In this document: piece by piece, positions 10,590-19,488 of the stretch | Layout of the letters: each line of letters opens with the position of its first letter | Position numbering within the stretch: the stretch's first letter is position 1 | Assembly (NCBI GenBank): GCA_963575745.1 | Contig: CAUYUJ010021141.1 | Location: 35,001-99,000, forward strand | DNA: 64,000 nucleotides | Source: Prorocentrum cordatum | Taxonomy: Eukaryota > Sar > Dinophyceae > Prorocentrales > Prorocentraceae | Direction of reading: 5' to 3' | Made by a program: the position numbers and the translations under genes | Notes under the pieces: model-generated | The model's database searches: none | What the model was told of the DNA's origin: nothing | The model's input: only the letters and a program-made list of their open reading frames with translations

Positions 10590-11270
10590 CCATAGCCGTC
10601 TATGGGGGAGGACGCCACCTCTAGCGGGGAAGGGGGAGGGAGGATCCGAATCGAATCAAACTCGGGGAGCATTGAGCCAGACATGTCCTCGTGAGAATCC
10701 AGGCCATCCCTGGTGTCTTTCACCGATATATGACACGCCAAATATTCCAGATTCTCCAGATTGCGCTGTTCTCCAGATTCCAGGACATTCCAATCACCGC
10801 CCAAAAAAAAACCGCAGCCGAGTTAAGCCCCAGGGTGTGCCGACGCATTTCCAAGAGAAGCTCCATCTTCAAGCTATGTTTCCTCTGCGGCTCGACGTGG
10901 ACATTGATTAACTGGAGGCTGCCAGCTGTACCGTGAAACGTGAGCGAGTGCACCCGGCCTGGGTCAATCACGAGCGGCCGAGGAGCACCTTCAAACTGCG
11001 CAGCCAACGTTTTGCGAATATATGTAGCAACGCCGCCACCATGCGAGAGGAGGACAGAGCCGAAAAACACAAAGTCGGGAAAGTCACGCTCGAGACTCGA
11101 TAAATCAGATTCCGAACCATGAGTTTCTTGCAACATTACAACATCATAGTTACGGTACAAACCACGGGCCTGGCACTGCGCCAAAAACGGCACCTGAATA
11201 CCAAGAAATTAGACTACACGCTCGCGAAAATACAAAGTGCCGTTGGCATTTCCACCTGAAGTGCACAGGG
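10590..11270 (-). pseudogene. LINE endonuclease (EEP/APE-like) domain, broken
   Basis: The minus strand encodes the endonuclease/exonuclease/phosphatase domain of a non-LTR retrotransposon, which in intact elements nicks target DNA to prime reverse transcription. Visible motifs in order: an N-terminal NANG near 11257, YDVVMLQETHG (catalytic Glu in QE) near 11142, HGGGVATY, INVHVEPQ, and GGDWN (the metal-binding D-x-N) near 10803. Breaks: an in-frame TAA about 10 codons before PFLAQCQARGL, and a frameshift in the A9 run at 10803-10811 that separates the first part (11193-10804) from GGDWN. Sequence beyond GGDWN degrades within about 200 bp and runs into the ATC array, so the catalytic His end and the RT are missing. 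The LINE ORF1-like gene lies upstream on the same strand. Confidence 0.75.
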
Positions 11271-11335
11271 GAGGGGAGGAGGAGGAGGAGAAAGAGGAAG
11301 AGGAGGCGGAAAAGGAGGAGGAGGAGGGGGAAACA
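11268..11335 (+). repeat. (GGA)n purine tract
   Basis: A short GGA/GAG run between the LINE ORF1-like remnant and the endonuclease remnant. It probably expanded inside the LINE after insertion, because coding homology resumes on both sides. Confidence 0.8.
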
Positions 11336-11519
11336 CTCCGTCGCTTTCGGCTGCCAGGCAGCCGCCGTCGCTTCAGAGGTGGAAGCAGATCAGGCTCGGG
11401 AATATCAGAAACACGGCCGCGATTATCTTAACCCGTCGAGTGAGCGGAGGCAAATCGAACTAGCGCGTGAATTCGCATTCCTCACCGTCGAGCAACCGTC
11501 CTGCCAAGAACACCATCCA

Positions 11520-12579
11520 TCAGGAGGAATGGCCGACAAGACCCTGAACAAGTCCAGGAATGCCCTCGGCCATCTCCCTCGCGATCCCGATCTCCTGAAG
11601 AATGGAGAACTGCGGCTCGAAGGTGAACGTGCCATCCAAGGGGTCGACGCACTTGACCAACTCGTACGGCTCATCCTAGTAGATCAGGTAGCACACGCCT
11701 TGGAACGGGTTACAGCCCAACTTCATCTCTGGCTTCCACAAGTTCTGTCTTTGCAGAATGTCCTTGCATATGGTCCAGCACTTGCTCCTCGCAAAGCTCC
11801 TCTTCCTCACCTCGATGGGTAGATCACGACCCACGCGGATCTGATGCATGGTGCCAGACCTCGCGTCACGCCACGTGGGGGGCGACGCGCGAAACTGGTC
11901 GTAGAAGCTGTTCGCGTCCTGCTCCGGCTCGAACTTCACCACGCAGGCCGTCTGCATGTTGCGAGCCCAGGCCTGACACCGCTCACGATACGTGGCAGGA
12001 AGAGCACTCTTCATCGTTAAGAACTGCTCGTCCAGCTTGGTCGTCAGTAAGAGCCGTGGGAAGCTTCGAACCCAGATCTTTGCACAGTTGGGAGCTTCTC
12101 CTTCATCGGCGAGGTTGCCCACGTTGCCTGCGAGCACGCGAGCGCGCCCGCAGTCTGGGGCGTTGCCGAAAGACCTCACCGAAGCTGCCGTAGACGCAGC
12201 AACAGAGGCGGCGGCCGACAGAGCCGCTGCCAGCTCAGCAAGCTTCTTCTCTATGGCGTCGATCTTGAGCGGCGCGCCACGCGGGGGCCGAGGGCCCACC
12301 GCGGCCATGGAATATTCGCCGCGCGGTTCGCCCTCGCAGTCCTGATGGTCGCGCGAGTCCTGAAGCACGCGGATCTGGTCCTCCAGCTTCGCGGACCTCT
12401 CATCGGTCTCGGCCTGCGCCGCGGGCGCGCGCAACGCAAGCTGGTTCGCGGAGGTCTGGGCCTCCGAAACGGCAGTCGCGAACATGTCGAGCGTCTCCTT
12501 GGTCTCCGCGGCCTGCTGCCGAGCTGCTGCCCCCTATTCCTTGAGAAGGGGCCTCGATGCTCTCCAGAGAGACAGGCAT
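11520..12579 (-). pseudogene. LINE ORF1-like RNA-binding protein, broken
   Basis: This reading precedes the EEP endonuclease on the same strand, the place where non-LTR elements carry their nucleic-acid-binding protein. The main open stretch is 12485-11676 (269 codons): an Ala/Glu-rich coiled-coil-like N-terminus (near AETDERSAKLEDQIRVLQD), then a segment resembling an RRM, with KIWVRSFPR as an RNP2-like strand and ACVVKFEPEQDANSF as an RNP1-like strand, then a basic helix (IEVRKRSFARSK). The likely start is the ATG at 12577-12579 (MPVSLESIEAPSQ), one indel away in a G run near 12530. A single in-frame TAG at about 11676 interrupts it; the frame continues beyond (DEPYELVKCVDPLDGTF) to about 11520. 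The RRM assignment is by eye. Confidence 0.6.
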
Positions 12580-12626
12580 CGCGGCAGGAGAAGAGCAGAG
12601 CAACTGTCGAGCAACTGTCGAGCGAC

Positions 12627-12838
12627 TGTGACATGGAAATCGGGGAGATGATTGCTGATCAATCTTGTTCGAGCGTCGAACGCTGTCGCAGCACTGAGGC
12701 CAGAGGCCCCACGATAAAAAATAGCGGCGGCAGGGGCACGTGCAAACAAAAAGAAAGAGAACAAGGAATGAAACTTCGAGGCTTCTGGGGGGGGCCCTCT
12801 CGGGCCTCTTACATTCCTGGGGAGCGAGCTTGATTCGC
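12627..12838 (-). repeat. Candidate 3' LTR of the copia element
   Basis: Homologous to 20986-21208 in the same orientation. On the minus strand the shared core can be read from TGTAAGAGGCC to a CCATGTCACA end, with TG...CA-like termini. The homology continues about 25 bp past the core (GAGCTTGATTCGC on the plus strand), so the exact boundary is uncertain. It also lies about 50 bp upstream of the LINE ORF1 start, so a LINE-leader origin remains possible. Confidence 0.5.
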
Positions 12839-13477
12839 ACTCCTCCTAGTCGCCGCCTCGGGCGCCTCAGCCGGGGCAATGACGAGTCACTCGCCGCGAA
12901 CTTCATTGCGAACGGGCAGACGATTATCGAAATAATAGATTGCAGGCGAACGGCTTGCACGGCGTGCCAGCAGGCTGCCCCCGGGGCGATTTAACGGGTG
13001 CTCTGCGCGCACCTGCATAATAAATTCTCAATGGAACGGGCGCCCGGCTCGGGCCATACTACTTTGTTATAGGGAGGCTATTGGTAGCGGAGCAATGCCT
13101 GGTGATCGCCATCACACTCAAACAAACGCACGCACAGAGGCTGATCAGACCAGGCGCGGATGAAACATAAATGGCTGCCAGCAGGCAACGTCCGGGCGAC
13201 AGTAAACGCGCACTGAATGCGGAAAAGCATGCGCGGCTGGCTGGCAGCATCCGGGCGGCGTCGAAAAACATAGACTAAATGCGGAGGGCCATGCGCAACT
13301 GCTAGAAGCAGCGCTCTGATAATGACAAAACGACAAGCTTGATGCGGAAAGCCGCACGCGGCTGCAGATGCAGCATCCGGGCGTCGGCGAAGGCCATAGC
13401 CTGAATGCGGAGAAACGCTGATAGAAACAGCGTCCAGATGGCAGCGAAGAAAATTAGCACTGTGGGAAAGGTCTCAC
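12839..13477. other. Non-coding 3' region of copia element
   Basis: Lies between the C-terminal tail of the RNase H reading and the candidate 3' LTR. It contains several diverged copies of a GCGGCTGGCAGCATCCGGGC-like segment with spacers of about 60-70 bp (about 13180-13400). Confidence 0.5.
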
Positions 13478-14905
13478 TCACGTGGACTTCTTTGTCCCCT
13501 TCGATGCCAGCGCGGACCCTTGCCTGGCACAGCGCTTCCCATCAGTTGCGCCCACCTGCACTGTGGCTCCTGCCTCAACGTGGGATGCATCCTCGAGAAA
13601 TCGGGGCTGTGCACCCTGCGGTTCCGGCGAAGCCACGATGCGTGGCGCTTGCAGGTGATGTAGACGCTGTGTGGGCTGTGTCCCGCTGTCCCACACGGAG
13701 ATTGCGCCCTGCCCCGGCGCGCTCGCTATCTCCGCCGGCGACGCAGTCGGCGTGGAATTGTTCCAGGACGCGACGCTGGCCGATGAGGAACTCGTGATAG
13801 TGCACGGCGTACTCGGTGCTGATGATGCGGCGAAACTGCCCTGCGGCGCAGCGGGCGATGGCGCTGGTGCTACCGATGGTATCGGCGTAGCGCTGCCAGC
13901 CGAGGAACTGCTCTGCGCTGCCGCAGCCGCAGTCGCAGTCGCCATGGCTTCGGGCATGCATATGTCCCCGTCGTCACCCTCCTCCTCGGGGATCGCGGGT
14001 GGCAGGTTGCGGCGTCTGCCCAGGCGGCGGCCATCGCACCCGGGGTGCTGATCAGCGGTGGCCTTGTCCTCTGGCTGCGGCGGCTGCCTGATTGCGTTCT
14101 GGGACACCATGAACCACATGACCGCAAAAATACTGAGCCCGATCGTCATGCCCAGGAACATAGAAAAGCAGGTCATGTAGCACATGTACCAGTGGTGGTT
14201 CAGATCGAAAGGCGGTGGCGGCCCTGGGGTCGGCTGACCCTTTACCTTGCCGGTGCACGCGGCGATCACCGAGGCGATCATGGCGGCGTCGGGATGCCTG
14301 GTGCCGAAATTGCGCCTCTTGGTGCCGAAGAACGAAAGCAGCAGGCCGGTCTCCATCACCTTCGTGAGTGAGTCGGCAACCATACTCCAGGTAGGCACCC
14401 AGGTCAAGCGCAGCCCGCAATAAAGGTGCAAGGACTCATTGATCATGGAGGCGACGATGCGGAACCGCTTGCCGGTAGACTGGCCGACGTCGGAGTGGAT
14501 GTGCGTGACGAGGCCCTTGCTGTCGCTAAACACCTCCCCACGGCGCCTCAGGCTGAGGTCGTCGGTCTCCTTAAGCGGCTTCTTGGGGTTGTAGGCCTCG
14601 GTAAGGAGCTGGCGAAACCAGGCGTTGATCTCGGCCCCCTCAAGGGCGGCGCGCCCCTCGGCGGCCAGCGCGGACCTCTTGACGGCACCGGAGTGCCAAG
14701 CGACAGGCAGGCACAGATCGTAGCGGCCCCCGACGACATCACGTGGTCGATGGGTGAGGCCCAGGGCCATGCCCCACTGGCTCTTGATGCCATCGATGTT
14801 GGCAAACGCGGCGTCGCTGAAGCAAACTGCGGCGCAAGTCTTCAGGTCGATGAGGTTGCGCTTCAGCACGATGGAGAAGTCGGCGGACCCGCGAACGTAG
14901 GTCAC
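13478..14905 (-). CDS. Copia RNase H domain with C-terminal membrane segment and low-complexity tail
   Basis: A 475-codon open segment of the copia polyprotein. Residues about 22-185 are a Ty1/copia-type RNase H, which degrades the RNA strand during cDNA synthesis. The expected acidic residues are all present: D31 (VCFSDAAFAN), E83 (ALAAEGRAALEGAE), D128 (VFSDSKGLV) and D178 (MVADSLTK), with KSQWGMALGLTH and the TWVPTW segment between. Unusually, the frame continues for almost 300 residues: a strongly hydrophobic stretch at about 238-268 (MCYMTCFSMFLGMTIGLSIF and on) predicts one membrane-spanning helix, followed by an Ala/Ser/Pro-rich tail to the stop. The first codons (TYVRGSADFSIV) belong to the RT-RNase H connection; the frame is broken just upstream near 14940. 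Confidence 0.8.
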   Translation of the reverse strand: MTYVRGSADFSIVLKRNLIDLKTCAAVCFSDAAFANIDGIKSQWGMALGLTHRPRDVVGGRYDLCLPVAWHSGAVKRSALAAEGRAALEGAEINAWFRQLLTEAYNPKKPLKETDDLSLRRRGEVFSDSKGLVTHIHSDVGQSTGKRFRIVASMINESLHLYCGLRLTWVPTWSMVADSLTKVMETGLLLSFFGTKRRNFGTRHPDAAMIASVIAACTGKVKGQPTPGPPPPFDLNHHWYMCYMTCFSMFLGMTIGLSIFAVMWFMVSQNAIRQPPQPEDKATADQHPGCDGRRLGRRRNLPPAIPEEEGDDGDICMPEAMATATAAAAAQSSSSAGSATPIPSVAPAPSPAAPQGSFAASSAPSTPCTITSSSSASVASWNNSTPTASPAEIASAPGQGAISVWDSGTQPTQRLHHLQAPRIVASPEPQGAQPRFLEDASHVEAGATVQVGATDGKRCARQGSALASKGTKKST

Positions 14906-14939
14906 CGTCTTGTTGAAGTCTTGGAGTCCGCCACGGTGG

Positions 14940-15949
14940 CGACGTTGGCGCGCCTGGCAACCATGCCTCCAAGCTGCCCATGGCGCGCCACCACTCCGAG
15001 GAGTCGTTCCGCTGGGCGATCAAGAAATTGTCACCATGTGAGTGGATGGCCGCTGCCAGGCCCCTCGAATCGTATAAATAGTAGAGCCCTTCTCGAGCTT
15101 GCTCTCGAGAAGGCCGTGCTCCCTGAAGACCTTCTGGGCGTAGAGGTACCGCTGTCTTCTGGCGTCGCGAGCGCCATAGTTGGCGCCAGTCGCCATCGCG
15201 ATCTCGCCGGGCAGCGCCCCTAGCGGCGGGTTCTCCGTTGACGCGCGAGGCAGCAGAAGCTTCTCGATATTGCCGGATTGGAGGTAGGCCGTCATGGCGT
15301 CATACGACGTAATGTCCCAGCCAGATTGTGAGGCAGCGGCGAAAGTAAGGTGAAAAGCATCTCTAGATCCTGTCGGTGCCTCCGCGCGGATCTGCGATTT
15401 GTCCTCCTGGCATCCTTGAACGACGAGGCGGGCCTTCATGCGGTTGGGCCCCTTGCTGGTCCAGCGTGTGCCCACGGGGCGTAAGCCAGGATTGCGCCTG
15501 AAGCGCTCCGCCAGCTCCCTAGGCGGTAGCTTCTTGTAGGCCCCGAGCTCCGTCCACTTGGACCACTCGACCTTCGTCGCCCCGTCTATGAGCTGCTTTT
15601 CCTTGTTGGGCAGAGCATCGTACTTTCGCTCCTTGGCGGCAGCTTTCCCGGCGAGAAGTGCTCCTCGTAGGGGCGAAGCGAACTGCGTGTGGTCTGAGGT
15701 GGCCTTGATGTCCAAGTCGTAGTCTACTTTGTTGGCGGCGCGGGGCTCCTTGAAGCACTTCGGTAGGTCGTCCAGCAGCTCCTTTCTCGTTGCAGCCCGA
15801 GCTCTCGGATCGTCACGTTGACGTCGGTCACGTTGTAGTGCCTGGGGGGCATTTTCCTGCTGATCACGTCGTCGTGTCTTTTGCTCCTCTTGGTCGGCGA
15901 GCTGCCGAGGTCGGCGAAGCTCGTCTCCCTGGTTGGACGGCTCCTCCAT
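14940..15949 (-). CDS. Copia reverse transcriptase (RVT_2 type), frameshifted at the catalytic box
   Basis: The open segment 15949-15020 (309 codons) carries the copia reverse transcriptase that copies element RNA into DNA. Visible: the KVDYDLDIKATSD entry, VGTRWTSKG, KARLVVQGCQE (fingers), then palm motif A in SYDAMTAYLQ, and RDARRQRYLYAQKVFREHGL. The expected YVDD-like box is not in this frame. After a frameshift in a GGGGCC stretch near 15065 the other frame reads SHGDNFLIA (about 15030), so the second catalytic aspartate is Asn in this copy. Another frameshift near 14940 (QDFNKTVTYVRGS) leads into the RNase H segment. The N-terminal end overlaps the integrase/linker reading at 15724-15949 in a different frame; the true switch is near 15800. 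Confidence 0.75.
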
Positions 15950-17127
15950 CTGCGGCCGGAATCTGCGGCAGCGTCGGGCGCGGCGGCGTCGGGTGCGTCG
16001 GCAGCTGCAGCAGAGATTGCGGCAGCGAGTGCGGCAGCAAATGCTGCGGGCGCTGCGGGCGGTAGGTCCCCCCCCGAAGGTCCTGGCTGCGAACCGCTTC
16101 CGGTAGCGCCTGCAGCAGGTGCGAAGTCTGCATCTCCTTGTTTACGACTAAGCCACTCCATAGAGGCACTCTGGCGACGGTTGCCGGGCGCGTCCTCGAC
16201 ATTGCCGAAGCTGGAGGGCACTGGAGCTGGCAGCGCGACAGGTTGTGCAGGGACGTCCGCAGTGCGTGGGCGTTTCTGCGGGGTTGGACCAGTGAGGTCC
16301 ACGAACACGTCCTGATCCGCGTGTCCGTCGATGGGGCTGTCACGCGATGGGGGCGGCGCGCCTCCTCCTCCACCACTTCCTCCGCCTCCTCCTCGATCAT
16401 GAGGTGGTTGGTCAGCTGGTGCATCGCCTGGGGGAGGTCCAGCTGGTGGGGGCGGGTGGCCGTTCATGGCGTTCAGGACTTGGCCCCATGGCACAAGTTC
16501 ACAGGCTGTAGCACGCCGTAGATGTCCACGGTTGACCTTGACGGTGGTGGAGCGGTGGCTGACCCAGACGTTCGACGCACCTTCGAACCCTATGATGACG
16601 GCGGGCCCGTGCCATTGAAGAACCCATTCACGCTTGGGCTTTCCGTTCCCGCGCCAGTAGTAAAACTGGTCGCCTGCCTGGTAGACGTCCTGCGCGTGCT
16701 GTGCGCCGTCTGCCCTGGGCCAGGCTAACAGCGCTCTTGACAAAGACTGGTTGAAGCGCAGGTGCTGGATGGAGGTCTGGGCGGCCTTCACGATGGCGAT
16801 CCTTTCGGAGAACGGCTCGTCAGAAATGGCGAGTTCACGCAGAGAGAGACGTCCAACATTGTCCAGCAGGCAATAGGGTAGGCGAAGTCCACGTCCCAGT
16901 ACCCATTGGGCTGGCGAGTGGCCGCCGGCGTTGACTGAGCTGTTCATGGCCCAGCACGCGGCGGCGAGCAGCCACTGGATCTTGTGGGCGTTGACGGGCT
17001 GGTCGACCCTGATGCTCAAGTGGTCGATCAGCTTACGGGCGTGGATCTTCCATAGACAACCACGCCGGTCGACAGTGGCATTCTGCTGCGGTGTAGCGGC
17101 AGATGTTGCCATGGAATGGCAGCCCAT
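15724..17127 (-). CDS. Copia integrase C-terminal half plus linker to RT
   Basis: A 467-codon open segment. It opens with TPQQNATVDRRGCLWKIHAR, the conserved third-acidic-residue region of copia integrases; the usual catalytic Glu of the D,D-35-E triad (AER context) appears here as Asp (VDR). An alpha-helical region follows (ACWAMNSSVNAGGHSPAQWV, as in GHSP-box integrases), then a basic DNA-binding end with WVLQWHGPAVIIGFEG and SHRSTTVKVNRGHLRRAT, resembling the SH3-like C-terminal domain. From about residue 230 the protein is Pro/Gly/Ala-rich linker with NLS-like basic clusters, then RKMPPRHYNVTDVNV just before the RT. A break of a few codons near 17130 separates it from the integrase N-terminal half. 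Confidence 0.75.
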   Translation of the reverse strand: MGCHSMATSAATPQQNATVDRRGCLWKIHARKLIDHLSIRVDQPVNAHKIQWLLAAACWAMNSSVNAGGHSPAQWVLGRGLRLPYCLLDNVGRLSLRELAISDEPFSERIAIVKAAQTSIQHLRFNQSLSRALLAWPRADGAQHAQDVYQAGDQFYYWRGNGKPKREWVLQWHGPAVIIGFEGASNVWVSHRSTTVKVNRGHLRRATACELVPWGQVLNAMNGHPPPPAGPPPGDAPADQPPHDRGGGGGSGGGGGAPPPSRDSPIDGHADQDVFVDLTGPTPQKRPRTADVPAQPVALPAPVPSSFGNVEDAPGNRRQSASMEWLSRKQGDADFAPAAGATGSGSQPGPSGGDLPPAAPAAFAAALAAAISAAAADAPDAAAPDAAADSGRRWRSRPTRETSFADLGSSPTKRSKRHDDVISRKMPPRHYNVTDVNVTIRELGLQRERSCWTTYRSASRSPAPPTK

Positions 17128-17136
17128 ATCTTCGAG

Positions 17137-17901
17137 TTATTGTGAAAACTCTCTCTCGGACTCTCGCCCTCCATCTAATATCACACGTTGCGGGGCCCCA
17201 GACGGTGCAATCCAAACCCGCGGGAACCGCGCAACTACCGCGCTCGGATGTCGTGCCGAAACCGTTCCGCACAAGGTATACCTGGAAGCAAGGCCGACGA
17301 TAGTCCGGAAAATCAAATGGTTTCCAGCGTAATCAGTTAATGCAAATAAGCCCACGCCAATCGAATCGTTGAAATCCCTATCAAGTCGAATTCTCCCAGG
17401 TAAATGCGGTAGAGGTCGCTGATGGGCGGCGCAAGCGTCGCAATGTAGGTTGAGAGCCATGTCGGCCGAACGTTGCGATCCGCCAGTAATGCGGCTGGCC
17501 CGAGCCAGCGACTCGTTGGGCGGGTGGCCCGCGTGGACGTGGAGCTGCATGATGGCGGACTTCAGGGTGCGCTCCTCCGCTGCCGTCAGAGGTGGCTCGA
17601 CGGATGCGGCTGGGGCAAATGCAGTCCGTCTGGCTGCCCACCTCCGCGTCGGCTGCGCCAGCTGGGTAGGAATCGCCCCCCGCGGGGCTCGTTCGGCTTG
17701 CGCGACTGCTGGGCGACGGCGGCGACGAGCTCGTAGGTGCAGTTCTCGCTGATCTTCGAGTCGCGACCTCGAGCCTCGGCGCGTCGATGAGTCCGATCGC
17801 AGAACTTCTTGAGCGAGCTGTCCATGCCGAAATGACCAGTCACGATCCCCCACGGCATCTTGATTGGATCCCCCTTCTTGGTTCTTAAGTTGTAAGCGCA
17901 T
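17137..17901 (-). CDS. Copia integrase N-terminal half (zinc-binding and core start)
   Basis: A 254-codon open segment. The first ~95 residues are Arg-rich and probably out of frame. The authentic part begins at TAAEERTLKSAIMQLHVHAG: an HHCC-type pre-integrase zinc finger with H in QLHVHAGHPPNESLARA and C-x2-C in LHCDACAAHQRP. The catalytic core follows with its first Asp in LFALTDYAGN and second in VILDGGRESEREF. In an intact element this enzyme inserts the cDNA into the genome. The third acidic position lies in the next open segment (15724-17127), across a break near 17130. Confidence 0.7.
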   Translation of the reverse strand: MRLQLKNQEGGSNQDAVGDRDWSFRHGQLAQEVLRSDSSTRRGSRSRLEDQRELHLRARRRRRPAVAQAERAPRGAIPTQLAQPTRRWAARRTAFAPAASVEPPLTAAEERTLKSAIMQLHVHAGHPPNESLARASRITGGSQRSADMALNLHCDACAAHQRPLPHLPGRIRLDRDFNDSIGVGLFALTDYAGNHLIFRTIVGLASRYTLCGTVSARHPSAVVARFPRVWIAPSGAPQRVILDGGRESEREFSQ

Positions 17902-18602
17902 CCGTCGAAGTCGATCGCTCGTGGAAGTTGACGTCGTAGTTCGGTGGCGGCTGGATTCATCGCGGGGTTCCAGCCGTCACAGTAGCGCAGCCACTCGAAC
18001 GAGACGGTGATGTACGTGCCGGACTCCGTTCGTAGGCGTCGCATTGAGGTGAGGAACAACGAAACCATCCTAAACGACTTTCTTCGGTCCGCCTCGAGCT
18101 GAGGGCGCTTCTGGGGATCGATCTTGACGATGGGCCTTCGCCAGGGCGTCCATGGATTGCATGGAAGTGCTGCATGTGCTCGTACGCGGTGTTACTTCTT
18201 GAGCCTTGCCCGTATCTCCTTCTCGAGAATGTTGGCGACTGCTGGTCGTGAGAGGTCATGTGATTGGAAACCACAGCGAACTGTAGTTTCCCCTGTGGCA
18301 ATCCACTTCTTGCTGCGTTTGCTGTCAGGTTAGCACCACCATTCAAATAGCACCGTAGAATTTGGGCTTGAATTTGGACTAGTTCGCGTAGCTGATTTTG
18401 CTCAATCGGCCTTGGGGGCTTGGTTGACTACATTTGGGATGATGCCGCTCGTGTTGGTGACGATGGCAGTGCGTCTGCCCGCGGCAGGCAGCGGCTTCGT
18501 TCCCTTCTTGAGAGTACGGACCTTTAGCTGCTCCCCCTCCACGATGTTAACCTCTTTCGCCTTGGTGTTCTCGATGCTGCGCGGAACTGAGGTGCCGAAC
18601 AC
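17740..18602 (-). pseudogene. Copia pol region between protease and integrase
   Basis: Fragmented frames. On 18068-17740 the reading includes LPRAIDFDGCAYNLR, MPWGIVTGHFGMDSSLKKFC and DSKISENCTYELV, a pattern I associate with the segment that precedes the integrase zinc finger in dinoflagellate copia polyproteins (Cys/His-rich, function unknown). Upstream, 18602-18402 is a 66-codon open piece with no recognised domain. Frameshifts near 18400 and 18070 break continuity. Confidence 0.5.
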
Positions 18603-18849
18603 GCACTCCAGGTATAACCAAATTTAGGCAATCCTCGTGCGGTGTGGTCCCACAGGCGGCGCAGTCATCCGTGGGCTCGGTGACGTAGGCAGTCCGCGCT
18701 GTGGTCGGGAAATCCTGAAGCGTGAAATCCTTCGTGGTATGGTTGACCGTGGCCAGCTGGTTCGTCTTGGTGTCCGCAGTGGGGCCAGTCTTCGAGCTGT
18801 CGCTGTGACCTGTGCCCGCAGGCTGGAGCTGCATTGCGGGATGTCCCGC

Positions 18850-19488
18850 GCTGCTCGTGACAAGCTTCTGACTGGCGTTGCCGATGCGCATCTGGCTCTT
18901 CCACAGCGAAATGTCGTTCTTGGAGGGCCGGGCGAAGTCGCGGCCGATGAGTAACCCGAGAGCGGGGCTGTCCACGACGCTGCAGACAATGCGCCCCGCG
19001 CGGCCGCAAAGCACGAGCGGGGCGGTGACGCGCTGCTTGCTGGGGAGCGCGCCACCGTTGCCGAAGCGATAGACCTCGCCCTCCGGCTCCTCCAGGATCT
19101 AGTTGCCGAGGCAAAGTTTGATGAGCTTGTCCTTGCAGCGGTGGTGCCACTTGAGACCGGCGACGCAAAATCGGCAGGCGGTGTCCATGACGCCGATGCC
19201 GTCGTCGTTCGGGCGCATGCCGTCGTTGGTGGCGTTGATCATAGGCAGGTCTGGAATGACGCGCTCAGAGACCACGGTCTCTGGCGGCGGAATAAGTGCC
19301 CCCCCGGGTTGAAGCGCGACCCCCCGTCCCCGAACTCGACTTGCTCGGTGATGTTCGCGCGTCGGTGGGACCGCTCGCCGCGTCCTCCACCCTTGGGCTT
19401 GCCCTTGAACGGCGCGAACTTGCGTGCTCCAGGCGCAGGACACTCCGAGTCGCCGGCCCAGTAGCCCTCCTCGCTGCAGCCCCAGCAC
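18850..19488 (-). pseudogene. Copia aspartic protease, interrupted by a stop
   Basis: Retroviral-type aspartic protease that matures the polyprotein. The active-site segment reads GVMDTACRFCVAG near 19170, that is D-T-A rather than D-T/S-G, followed by WHHRC. The C-terminal strand motif ALGLLIGRDF (usually GLLIG-x-D-F/Y) is at about 18950. An in-frame TAG at about 19100 lies between them (after LCLGN), with the frame continuing as ILEEPEGEVYRFGNGGALPS. The frame joins gag through a shift in a G7 run near 19300. The two diagnostic motifs, in order and about 70 codons apart, support the assignment. Confidence 0.65.
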
